From assembly GCA_964444795.1 (NCBI GenBank), contig CAYUIQ010000317.1:1-8457 (forward strand): a stretch of 8,457 bases of DNA, read 5' to 3'. Origin of the DNA: JABMRP01 sp964444795 (GTDB lineage: Bacteria; Planctomycetota; Planctomycetia; Pirellulales; Thermoguttaceae). Position numbers and translations under genes: made by a program. Below the pieces are notes generated by a model. It searched no databases and was not told the origin of the DNA. It was given only the letters and a program-made list of their open reading frames with translations. Positions 1-6,560 of this stretch are shown in pieces. The first letter of the stretch is position 1. Each line of letters opens with the position of its first letter.

Positions 1-31
1 TCATGGCCGGGATTTGTGCTTGAATCCACGG

Positions 32-53
32 CACTGCTTGCAAGCAAGCAGTG
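32..53. repeat. Small inverted repeat (hairpin)
   Basis: CACTGCTTGC and GCAAGCAGTG are perfect 10-bp complements separated by AA. A folded form would have about 8 paired bases and a 6-nt loop. It is too short and lacks a T-run, so it is not a clear terminator. It may be one copy of a dispersed intergenic palindrome. Confidence 0.6.
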
Positions 54-69
54 GCACACGATTTATTCA

Positions 70-89
70 ACGGGCTGCTAGCAGCCCGT
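70..89. repeat. Perfect 20-bp palindrome
   Basis: ACGGGCTGCT is followed directly by its reverse complement AGCAGCCCGT, so the whole 20-bp block is self-complementary with no spacer. It lies 16 bp from the previous palindrome. It could be a dispersed repeat, a protein-binding site or part of a 3' hairpin cluster for the leftward genes; the sequence alone does not separate these. Confidence 0.6.
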
Positions 90-156
90 ATTGGCTCTTG
101 TGGGCAATGCGTTTTCGGGCGCGGACGGACGGAAGACTGCAAATTGTCCATTTCCT

Positions 157-915
157 TCACAGCACGCCTGGAATGATCGCCTTGCGTCCCCTCGGGTAGT
201 CGGCGAATTCCTTCTGATACCAGGCGTGGTTGGCCAGCGCCCGGGGTACGAGGTTGGCCGCGGTCCAGAAGGCGAACGCCAGGGCGGGTAACGACCACGT
301 CAGCAGGGCCCAGCCCGTCCACTCGATGATCTCGCCGAGATAGTTGGGGCAAGAGACCCACTCGAAGAGCCCGCCGCGCGGGACGGCGTATTCCCGGCTA
401 TCGGTCGCCCGGAGCTTTCGCAGGGCGTTATCGCTCCAGAGGTTCATGGCCAACCCCGTGGCGAAGAGGACCAGTCCGATCAGAAATCGAGGACCGGTGA
501 GCCAGTCGGCCGAATAGGGCAGCGAAATCGTGAACAGGTAGCGAGCCTGGAGATAGCCGTTGGTGCAACTAAACGCGATGCCGCTTGTGAGCACGAACAG
601 GGCAACCCGTTTTCGGCTTCGTATGCGCGCCGGATAGATCAACCCCCGGTAGCCGTAGTGGATGCTCCAGAGGGCGCAAAACGCAATCGATACCGGATCG
701 AAGCGCCCGCCCAGCAGGAACAACATCGCGAAAACGAACAGCGCCGGCGCTTCGATTAGCATCCACCCCAGCCGGCAGCCGACCCCCGGCCCCCAACCCG
801 GACGAAAGAACCGCCCGTAAGGCGCCGTCTTGACCAACAGCAAGAAGAAGGCCCCGGCGGCCAGGGCAAACCAAGCCAACAACAATCCGCGATAGAACTC
901 GTATTCGTCGAACAT
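157..915 (-). CDS. Steroid 5-alpha-reductase family membrane enzyme
   Basis: This 252-aa protein has the C-terminal signature of the 3-oxo-5-alpha-steroid 4-dehydrogenase family: CPNYLGEIIEW at about 189-199, then RALANHAWY at 225-233 and YPRGRKAIIP at 240-249. These enzymes use NADPH to reduce a conjugated double bond in a lipid-like substrate within the membrane. Several hydrophobic helices are visible (about 11-28, 50-69, 73-95, 104-119, 143-159, 197-221). Glu55 in WMLIEAP, Tyr87 in HYGYRG and Asn191 match positions I recall as catalytic or cofactor-binding in human SRD5A2, so the enzyme looks intact. The length fits the family. I chose the ATG at 915, 8 nt after the stop of the upstream Tat-protein gene, because the longer reading frame overlaps that gene and its extra residues look random. 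The ribosome binding site is weak, which suggests translational coupling. The true substrate is unknown; a bacterial sterol, hopanoid or other enone lipid is possible. Confidence 0.88.
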   Translation of the reverse strand: MFDEYEFYRGLLLAWFALAAGAFFLLLVKTAPYGRFFRPGWGPGVGCRLGWMLIEAPALFVFAMLFLLGGRFDPVSIAFCALWSIHYGYRGLIYPARIRSRKRVALFVLTSGIAFSCTNGYLQARYLFTISLPYSADWLTGPRFLIGLVLFATGLAMNLWSDNALRKLRATDSREYAVPRGGLFEWVSCPNYLGEIIEWTGWALLTWSLPALAFAFWTAANLVPRALANHAWYQKEFADYPRGRKAIIPGVL

Positions 916-923
916 CGGTTTCG

Positions 924-1949
924 CTATGCCTTCCAAGGCCGCTCTCGGTCCGCCAGGCTGGGCACGAGGCGTTTGACCAGGATGGCGTTTTCGGCAATTT
1001 GGAAGTCGAGCATGCCCACGGCAAGGAAATCGGCCCCGTTGCGAAATGCGAACCCGAAGCCCTGCCGCGGATAAATGGCTCCGGCGGCCAGCACCTTGAA
1101 CGCGATCCAGGGCACTTCGACCGTACGCATCACCTCGATCGTCTTCTCGGGATCCAGGCACCAGATGTTGTCGTGAAACTGGTTATGATCGCGAGTCTTG
1201 CCGCTATACGAGTTTCCGCCCGCGTCGTCGTACCAGCAGAAAGGCACCCGGTTCTCCTTGGGCGTGGCCGACCAGTATTTATCGTCGTGGAACGTTTTGA
1301 CGTAGAAATCGGGCTTGATCCCCAGTTGCTCGCATTGAATCGGCACTTCGAGCGAATGCCCGCCGACACCCAGCAGGACCCCCAGTTCCCGGGCCACCTC
1401 CATGGCCACTCCGGCGAGGTCCATCCGTTTGGCACGCGCCAAGTAGTCGCCCCGATCGCCCATGATGTAAAACGCGGCCGCCAAATCGTTCGTCATGGCC
1501 GCGGTGAGCGTGCGTTTGATGCTCGCTTTGTCGTCGTTCCTCGTCACACTGACCGGTTGGATGGTGCGCAGGTGCCCGCCGCGTTGGGTGTTGTATTGCC
1601 GGATCAGACCGGCATTGCCCTGTAAGAGCGTGTTGATACCTTGCGACTCGGCCAGTTCGTACGTATCGAGCATCTTCGCGGTTGTGTTGTACGCGCGGCC
1701 CAGCGCGCTGACGTAGATCAGGTCCCTCGAATGCGCGCCCGGCGTGTTGGAACCGAGGATCAGCCGGCTGATCTTCAGGTCGCCGATCGTGCCGAAGGGC
1801 ATATCGTTTGCCAGGGTCTTCGGGGCATCTTTCGCCACAACGTCTTGGGCATCGGAAACCGAAGGCGCCGAGGCGATAACCGTCGCCGTCAATCCGGCCG
1901 CCGCGCCGGTGCGAACAAAACCTCGCCGCGTTACTTTGTCGTTTGCCAT
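924..1949 (-). CDS. Tat-exported protein, weak aldo/keto reductase-like TIM barrel
   Basis: The 341-aa product starts with a twin-arginine signal, TRRGFV at 7-12, then a hydrophobic, alanine-rich stretch to about residue 34. It is therefore probably exported folded. The mature part begins with GTIGDLKISRLILGSN (53-68), like the first strand of aldo/keto reductases. It ends with FKVLAAGAIYP (284-294) and NGADFLAVGM (304-313), like the last strands of a TIM barrel. The usual catalytic tyrosine of the DxxxxYG motif is not visible: the region around Asp95 reads LDTYELAESQGIN. Similar Tat-targeted proteins are, as I recall, common in planctomycetes and are left as hypothetical or oxidoreductase-like. 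Its ATG follows a weak purine-rich stretch (AAGAAGAAACGC). A TATACT box (1999-1994, minus strand) about 45 bp upstream could be a -10 element, though no good -35 accompanies it. It is probably co-transcribed with the downstream reductase. The reaction is unknown. Confidence 0.85.
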   Translation of the reverse strand: MANDKVTRRGFVRTGAAAGLTATVIASAPSVSDAQDVVAKDAPKTLANDMPFGTIGDLKISRLILGSNTPGAHSRDLIYVSALGRAYNTTAKMLDTYELAESQGINTLLQGNAGLIRQYNTQRGGHLRTIQPVSVTRNDDKASIKRTLTAAMTNDLAAAFYIMGDRGDYLARAKRMDLAGVAMEVARELGVLLGVGGHSLEVPIQCEQLGIKPDFYVKTFHDDKYWSATPKENRVPFCWYDDAGGNSYSGKTRDHNQFHDNIWCLDPEKTIEVMRTVEVPWIAFKVLAAGAIYPRQGFGFAFRNGADFLAVGMLDFQIAENAILVKRLVPSLADRERPWKA

Positions 1950-2008
1950 GCGTTTCTTCTTGCGTATCGGTACTGGAAAGGTGGGCTAGTATCAGTATAC
2001 CTGGGTAT

Positions 2009-2078
2009 TCGTTTAACGCCCAGCCGAAGGCGCCGGCTTTGGCGTGGGAGCCGGCGCCTTCGGCTGGGCGTTAAACGA
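2009..2078. repeat. Long perfect hairpin after the GntP gene
   Basis: Two 30-base arms (2009-2038 and 2049-2078) are perfect reverse complements around a 10-base loop, TTGGCGTGGG. The hairpin begins 5 nt after the stop codon of the leftward permease gene, a typical place for a 3' hairpin. No T-run follows on the minus strand, so it is not a standard intrinsic terminator. It could stabilise the 3' end, stop transcription with help from a factor, or be a dispersed mobile palindrome. The outer ends contain GTTTAAC and GTTAAAC, which match the core-site consensus of integron attC sites; this is discussed in the findings. Confidence 0.85.
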
Positions 2079-2083
2079 TCGCG

Positions 2084-3895
2084 TCACGCCGGCGGCACCA
2101 ACGGCATCGCCCAGGCCAGCGCCATGGTGACGCCCAATCCCACGAACCCCAGGATGACCAGCAGAATGGTCCACGATTTCAGCGCCTCGGTCTCGGTCAA
2201 GACACTCATTCGGGCGAAGATCCAGAAGCCGCTGTCGTTCATCCAGCTTCCCACCATCGAACCGCTGCCGATGGCCGTGGCCAGGTAGACGGGATGATAC
2301 CCGAGCGTCTCGGGCGAGGCGATCATGGAGGCCATCATCGCCGAGGCGGTGATCATGGAGACGGTCCCCGAGCCTTGGGCGACCTTCAACACGGCCGCCA
2401 CGGCGAATCCGGTGACGAGCATGATCATGCCGGCGCTCTGTTGGCCTCCGCCGACGAGCTGCTCGACGGAGTCGCCGACCTGGGCCGTCTTGAGCATGGC
2501 GCCGAACGCGCCGCCGCCGGCGGTAATGAGAATGATAATGCCGCCGCTCATCAGGGCCCCTTCGGCCGTCTTGCCCAACTCGCGCAACGAGAGTCCCCGC
2601 TGACGCACGAGCACGAGCATGGCGATCGCGGCGGAGAGCAACAGGGCCAGATTCGGGTCGCCCAGCAGGGCGGTCACCTGGGCCGCCGTGCGCCGGGGTG
2701 TCTCCTTGACCTGGTCGGGAAAGGCCAATTCGAGCAGCAGCCAGTTGAATTCGGCGAGTTCTTCCGGCGAGAGTTTTCCCAGGGCCGCCTTCTCCAAGGC
2801 GATCGGGTCGACGTCCTTCTCTTCGGCCGAAAGCCGTGCCTTGCCCCGTTTGATCAGTTTGGAGGCCGGCTTGGAAAGCTCGACTCCGGCCAGCGCGGGC
2901 GTGTGATAGAGGCCCGGCGATGCAACCAACTCGGTGGTGGCCGTTTGTACCCGCTGCTGCAATTCGGCCGGGTAGTCCTCATCGCCCGCCTCTGCCAACA
3001 CATCCCGCACATCCATGGGAAGAAGCTGCAGCAGCGGCTTGGCACACCGCGGAGCATCGGCCTTCTCGGCATTGCCCAGCGTGGCCGAGAACTGCGACCA
3101 GTCCAGCACGTCACCCTGGCGAACCAACTCCGCATGTTCCAACCCGGCGATCGTGTTGGTCACCGTGTTGGCCGAAATCAGCACCACCGGCAGAAGCACG
3201 GGCAGCAGCGCAAGCCACAGCGGGGGCAACTGGTCGTCGTCCAGCGGTTCGGATTCCGTTTCCGCGGTGTACGGCCGCATGGGCATGTCCATCCAGCGGT
3301 TCATCACCCGGCAGACCAACAGCCCGACCAGGGCCGTGGGCAAGGCGACCAGCGTGCCGATCATGATCATCCATCCCAGGTCGATTTCCAGCGTCGCGGC
3401 CATCACCAGTGGTCCGGGCGTGGGCGGCACGAGCGAATGGGTGATGGCCCCGCCGCAGCCGATGGCCAGGATGTAGAGCATGTAGTTCTTGTGCGTTCGC
3501 CGCCAGAGACTACGGGCCAGGGGCACCAGCAGGTAGAAGACCGTGTCGAAGAAGACGGGCACGGCCAGCACGAACCCGCTGCCCATCAGCGCGGTGCCGG
3601 CGCGTTTCTCGCCCAACCGGTTCAGAAACGATCGCACAATCCGGTCGGCCGCGCCGGAGTCCATCAAGCATTTGCCGATCACCGCGGCCATGGCGATGAC
3701 GATCCCGATCTTGGCCGCCGCGCCGCCAAACGCCTCGGCCACCCGGCTGATCTTGTCGCCCGTCGACCCCGGGGCCAACAGGCTCACCACGATCGCCGCC
3801 GTAACCAGCGCCACGAAGGCGTTGACCCGCAGCACGATAATCATACCGATGACGGTAACGATGCCGATCGCCAGAATCAAAAGTGGATCGATCAT
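2084..3895 (-). CDS. GntP-family sugar-acid permease with large central insert
   Basis: The 603-aa membrane protein matches the gluconate:H+ symporter family (GntP), which imports gluconate-type sugar acids. Recognisable signatures are VPVFFDTVFYLLVPLA (112-127), the proline-rich VPPTPGP (156-162), GDPNLALL (412-419), VAQGSGTVSMI (505-515), and a C-terminal NDSGFWIF (553-560). Usual members have about 440-450 residues. The excess is a hydrophilic segment of about 150 residues (roughly 253-405), rich in charged and helical stretches, between two membrane helices. The start at 3895 was chosen because AGGAG lies about 10 nt upstream and the protein opens directly with a hydrophobic helix (MIDPLLILAIG). 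The longer frame to 4081 adds only low-complexity, non-membrane residues. The gene stands alone upstream of the hairpin at 2009-2078. The exact substrate cannot be read from the sequence; glycerate, gluconate or related acids are candidates. Confidence 0.92.
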   Translation of the reverse strand: MIDPLLILAIGIVTVIGMIIVLRVNAFVALVTAAIVVSLLAPGSTGDKISRVAEAFGGAAAKIGIVIAMAAVIGKCLMDSGAADRIVRSFLNRLGEKRAGTALMGSGFVLAVPVFFDTVFYLLVPLARSLWRRTHKNYMLYILAIGCGGAITHSLVPPTPGPLVMAATLEIDLGWMIMIGTLVALPTALVGLLVCRVMNRWMDMPMRPYTAETESEPLDDDQLPPLWLALLPVLLPVVLISANTVTNTIAGLEHAELVRQGDVLDWSQFSATLGNAEKADAPRCAKPLLQLLPMDVRDVLAEAGDEDYPAELQQRVQTATTELVASPGLYHTPALAGVELSKPASKLIKRGKARLSAEEKDVDPIALEKAALGKLSPEELAEFNWLLLELAFPDQVKETPRRTAAQVTALLGDPNLALLLSAAIAMLVLVRQRGLSLRELGKTAEGALMSGGIIILITAGGGAFGAMLKTAQVGDSVEQLVGGGQQSAGMIMLVTGFAVAAVLKVAQGSGTVSMITASAMMASMIASPETLGYHPVYLATAIGSGSMVGSWMNDSGFWIFARMSVLTETEALKSWTILLVILGFVGLGVTMALAWAMPLVPPA

Positions 3896-4166
3896 GGCCG
3901 CGGATCTCCTATCGAGAGAAGGTTCGTGGTCGTCAAGAGCCGATGGCGCAGATGGAGACCGCAGTGTATAGAGAATGGCCACCCGAAGCAAGTCGCCGGG
4001 GGAGACCGGACCGGCCGTCTCCCCGCCGATGGTCGCCGGGCGACACAAATGATTGCGACCGGGGGCGCGACTGATTACCATGGATAGAGTGGCGCGTTGC
4101 AGTGGTCCCCGGCGGCAGGTGCTGTTGCGACGTGTCGGACGAGAGTTTCCGCATCAAGAGAACGCA
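3896..4166. promoter_or_regulatory. Divergent intergenic region, permease and 103-aa gene
   Basis: These 271 bases separate two genes that point away from each other, so both promoters should lie here. For the permease, TTGCTT (3991-3986, minus strand) and TATACA (3970-3965) form a possible sigma-70-like pair, but the 15-nt spacer is short. The strong ribosome binding site AGGAG is at 3910-3906. I found no convincing promoter boxes for the rightward gene and no clear operator. Confidence 0.3.
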
Positions 4167-4478
4167 ATGACCATCCGGACACCGCCGTGCCTGTGGTGCG
4201 CGTGGGCACAACACTGGCGTCGTTTCAAACTCCGGCTGCTTGGCGGCGAGGAGGCCGTCGCCAATCACAAGATCGTCCGCTCGCTGCGCGGCACAGGCCA
4301 CGCCGGAGTGATCGTCGTACGCAAGAGTTGGGCTCTGGTCGTGGTCCACGTCGCCCTGGGACATTCGCGGATACTGGGCGTTTACTTCTTCCGCAACCGG
4401 GCCCTCTACCAGCGCGCCCGCTGGGCCACCGAGTTGGACTACGAGCGCACCGTCTACGATTGCCGCCAGCCGGAGTAG
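4167..4478 (+). CDS. Uncharacterised basic 103-aa protein
   Basis: I do not recognise this family. The product is small and basic, with a tryptophan- and arginine-rich N-terminus (CLWCAWAQHWRRF, 8-20), a hydrophobic beta-like centre (AGVIVVRKSWALVVVHVALG, 46-65) and a tyrosine/arginine-rich C-terminus. It has no signal peptide and no clear membrane helix. Support for coding comes from strong G/C preference at third codon positions, like its neighbours, and a position that fills the gap exactly to the converging zinc-ribbon gene. The ATG at 4167 has only a weak upstream AAGAGAA. The frame is open back to 4053, and an earlier start cannot be excluded. The protein may be lineage-specific. Confidence 0.55.
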   Translation: MTIRTPPCLWCAWAQHWRRFKLRLLGGEEAVANHKIVRSLRGTGHAGVIVVRKSWALVVVHVALGHSRILGVYFFRNRALYQRARWATELDYERTVYDCRQPE

Positions 4479-4706
4479 TCAATTCCCCAACATCGCGCAG
4501 ACCGCTTCGAACAGTTCGGAGCCCTTCTTGCCGGTCGTCACGGCAACCAGGATCAACGCGGCCAGCAAGAACCCGACGAGCATTCCCAGCACGCGTGCCA
4601 CCCCGGAAACGTGACGTAACTGGCTGTGGCAGTAGGGGCAGAAGTGGTCGAGCCGGGTGATCGGGGCGCGACACCTCGGGCAGGAGTCCGCATCGTGATC
4701 GCTCAT
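4479..4706 (-). CDS. Small zinc-ribbon membrane protein
   Basis: The 75-aa product has two CxxC knuckles, CPRC (9-12) and CPYC (23-26), spaced like a zinc ribbon. One hydrophobic helix follows (about 37-58, GVARVLGMLVGFLLAALILV) and then a short polar tail. It is probably anchored in the membrane with the zinc ribbon in the cytoplasm. The ATG at 4706 is well supported: GGAGGT lies 8 nt upstream, while the longer frame to 4904 runs into the divergent promoter region. Its stop codon directly abuts the stop of the converging 103-aa gene with no base between. Such small zinc-ribbon proteins are common and mostly of unknown function; regulatory or scaffold roles are possible. Confidence 0.75.
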   Translation of the reverse strand: MSDHDADSCPRCRAPITRLDHFCPYCHSQLRHVSGVARVLGMLVGFLLAALILVAVTTGKKGSELFEAVCAMLGN

Positions 4707-4898
4707 CGCAAGGTACCTCCGGTTTATGGACCATTTGGCCGTCGGAAACTCCGTCGCCCCGGCGATCGGTTCCCGGGTGTCAACATGGGGCAGAGGAAGC
4801 CCTTGCAAGTATAGCCTTTCTTTGCCGTACCACGGGATCTTTTTGCCGCGGACCCAGCGGGCCGACACGTCTGGCGTGGTTTGCGGCTCACAGGAAGA

Positions 4899-4927
4899 TT
4901 GCACGGCCCGGCACGGTGGATTAGCAT
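4899..4927 (+). promoter_or_regulatory. Possible sigma-70-like promoter of the esterase gene
   Basis: TTGCAC (4899-4904) and TAGCAT (4922-4927) each match four of six consensus bases and are 17 bp apart, the ideal spacing. Transcription would start near 4934, leaving a leader of about 40 nt before the esterase ATG. A perfect 10-bp palindrome, GGGTATACCC (4930-4939), overlaps the predicted start and could be an operator. This is a visual match only. Confidence 0.3.
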
Positions 4928-4972
4928 ACGGGTATACCCTTTCCCGTTCCTATTGCGTTGGGAGAAACCGCC

Positions 4973-6253
4973 ATGCGCCGTCTGCCGCTGTGGACCGTCC
5001 TGATTGTTGCCGTCGCGATCCTGCCCGCCGCCGTTGCGCCGGCTCAGTTCAACTACGACGAGAACAAAGTTCCCGAGTACACGTTGCCCGATCCGCTGGT
5101 CGCTTCCGACGGGCAACCGGTGACCGATGCCGACACATGGCGTCAGCAGCGCCGGCCGGAGATTCTGCGGTTGTTTCAAGAGCACGTCTACGGCAAAGCG
5201 CCGGGCAAACCGGCCGAGATGAGCTTTCACACCCGCTCGGCCGCCGCCGACGCGCTGGACGGACTGGCCACGCGCAAAGAAGTGACCGTCCGCTTCTCCG
5301 CCGATCCGGCCGGGCCGAGCATGGATATCCTGATCTATCTGCCCAAAGGTGCGAAGAAGCCCGTGCCGCTGTTCGTGGGTCTGAACTTCCAGGGCAATCA
5401 TTCGATCCAGGCCGATCCGGCGATCACGCTATCGAGGTCATGGATGCGCGACAAGTCGGGCGTCGAAAACCATCGGGCGACGGAGAAATCGCGCGGCGTG
5501 GCGGCATCTCGCTGGCCGGTCGAAATGATCGTCAAACGGGGCTACGGCCTGGCGACGATCTACTACGGCGATATCGATCCCGACTTTCACGACGGATTCC
5601 AAAACGGTGTCCACCCGATGTTTTACAAGGAAGGGCAAACCAAACCCGAGCCCGGCCAGTGGGGTTCGATCGGCGCTTGGGCCTGGGGACTCGCCCGGGC
5701 GTTGGACTACTTCGAGACCGACGACGCCGTGGATCACCGCCGCGTGGCCGTGTTGGGGCACTCGCGACTGGGAAAAACCTCGCTCTGGGCCGGCGCCCGA
5801 GATGAGCGGTTTGCCCTGGTCATCTCGAATAACTCCGGCTGCGGCGGTGCGGCATTGAGCCGGCGAGCGTTTGGCGAGACGGTCGCCCGGATCAACACGT
5901 CCTTTCCGCACTGGTTCTGCGGCAACTACAAGAAGTACAACAACCGCGAGGGCGAGTGTCCGGTGGACCAGCACATGCTCATCGCCCTGATGGCCCCACG
6001 GCCGGTCTACGTGGCCAGTGCCGAGGAAGACCGCTGGGCCGACCCCCGCGGCGAGTTTCTATCGGCTTTCGGCGCCCATGGGGTCTATCGTCTGCTAGGC
6101 ACCGAAGGCATGTTAGCCGACAAAATGCCCCCGCTCGAGCAGCCGGTCACCGGCACCATCGGCTATCACATTCGCACGGGACGCCACAACGTAACCGACT
6201 ACGACTGGGGCCGCTACCTCGACTTCGCCGATCGGCATCTGGGGGAGAAGTAA
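4973..6253 (+). CDS. Secreted CE15-type (glucuronoyl) esterase
   Basis: The 426-aa precursor begins with a Sec signal peptide (MRRLPLWTV, hydrophobic to about 23, likely cut after APA at 22-24). The rest is an alpha/beta hydrolase resembling carbohydrate esterase family 15, which cleaves ester bonds between glucuronic acid of xylan and lignin alcohols; related proteins are also labelled acetylxylan esterases. The nucleophile is Ser264 in GHSRLGKT (262-269). The histidine is His405 in GRHNVTDYDW. At the usual fungal position of the catalytic acid, 23 residues after the serine, the protein has Asn287 (NNSGCGG). The acid is therefore probably Asp353 in EEDRWADP, as in some bacterial members. The length fits a single-domain enzyme, and I see no carbohydrate-binding module. 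The ATG at 4973 was preferred over a TTG at 4958 because GGGAG is well placed only for the ATG. It probably acts outside the cytoplasm on plant or algal polysaccharide. Confidence 0.87.
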   Translation: MRRLPLWTVLIVAVAILPAAVAPAQFNYDENKVPEYTLPDPLVASDGQPVTDADTWRQQRRPEILRLFQEHVYGKAPGKPAEMSFHTRSAAADALDGLATRKEVTVRFSADPAGPSMDILIYLPKGAKKPVPLFVGLNFQGNHSIQADPAITLSRSWMRDKSGVENHRATEKSRGVAASRWPVEMIVKRGYGLATIYYGDIDPDFHDGFQNGVHPMFYKEGQTKPEPGQWGSIGAWAWGLARALDYFETDDAVDHRRVAVLGHSRLGKTSLWAGARDERFALVISNNSGCGGAALSRRAFGETVARINTSFPHWFCGNYKKYNNREGECPVDQHMLIALMAPRPVYVASAEEDRWADPRGEFLSAFGAHGVYRLLGTEGMLADKMPPLEQPVTGTIGYHIRTGRHNVTDYDWGRYLDFADRHLGEK

Positions 6254-6494
6254 GAGGACGGGAGGGCGACTGGGGACGAGAACACAAGGGGACGGAAGAA
6301 GGGATCACGCAGAGTCGCGGAGGAACTGTTGTGAGACGGGAGTCATCGCGTTGTGGACAAGTTCGTGGGATAACTCGGTGCATAACGTGGCCGAACCGAG
6401 AACCTCGGGAAATGGTTTCACGCGGAAAAAGGAAGGTAGAACGAAGGATTGCTAAATCGTTCTGAGCCTTTTCGTTTCGACTCTGAATAGACTG
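6254..6494. other. Gene-free stretch between esterase and channel
   Basis: I find no credible gene in these roughly 240 bases. The segment at about 6282-6326 (ACACAAGGGGACGGAAG and ACGCAGAGTCGCGGAG) resembles a purine-rich repeat that I recall from intergenic DNA of many bacteria; I cannot confirm this here. The rest shows no tRNA, no recognisable riboswitch and no clear promoter. Because an intrinsic terminator follows at 6495-6530, a short untranslated RNA could end there. Confidence 0.35.
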
Positions 6495-6530
6495 GCCTCG
6501 TGCGTGAGCAATCGACCACGAGGCTTTTTT
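6495..6530 (+). terminator. Intrinsic terminator upstream of the K+ channel gene
   Basis: GCCTCGTG (6495-6502) pairs perfectly with CACGAGGC (6517-6524) around a 14-nt loop, and six T residues follow at once (6525-6530). This is a textbook rho-independent terminator on the plus strand. Only 16 bases separate it from the ribosome binding site of the channel gene. It therefore either ends a transcript coming from the left or works as an attenuator in the channel leader. Confidence 0.8.
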
Positions 6531-6560
6531 GTGTAACGATATCCGCGGGAGAACCTAGCG

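Larger units (their letters stand above)
1..156. other. Non-coding margin with two palindromes
   Basis: No credible gene is visible between the window edge and the stop codon of the leftward reductase gene. The stretch contains two compact palindromes, listed separately, and nothing else I can recognise. It lies just downstream of a leftward operon, so it is probably a 3' intergenic region, and either hairpin could help end that transcript. Neither is followed by a T-run in that direction. Confidence 0.5.

Noticed and set aside
916..1161. Extended start of the reductase gene inside the Tat-protein gene
   Set aside because: The added residues are an out-of-frame translation of the Tat gene; the family-like protein starts at 915.
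3896..4081. N-terminal extension of the GntP permease to 4081
   Set aside because: The extra 62 residues are polar and low in complexity, unlike a membrane transporter start, and a good AGGAG precedes the ATG at 3895.
2294..4087. 597-aa open frame opposite the permease gene
   Set aside because: It is rich in His, Gln, Arg and Gly, as expected of the antisense of a high-G+C membrane gene, and shows no family motifs.
4958..4972. TTG start five codons earlier for the esterase
   Set aside because: The GGGAG that would serve as ribosome binding site lies inside this extension and is well spaced only for the ATG at 4973.
6254..6494. c-di-AMP riboswitch or tRNA before the K+ channel
   Set aside because: I looked for the ydaO-type core sequences and for a tRNA T-arm or acceptor pairing and saw neither.
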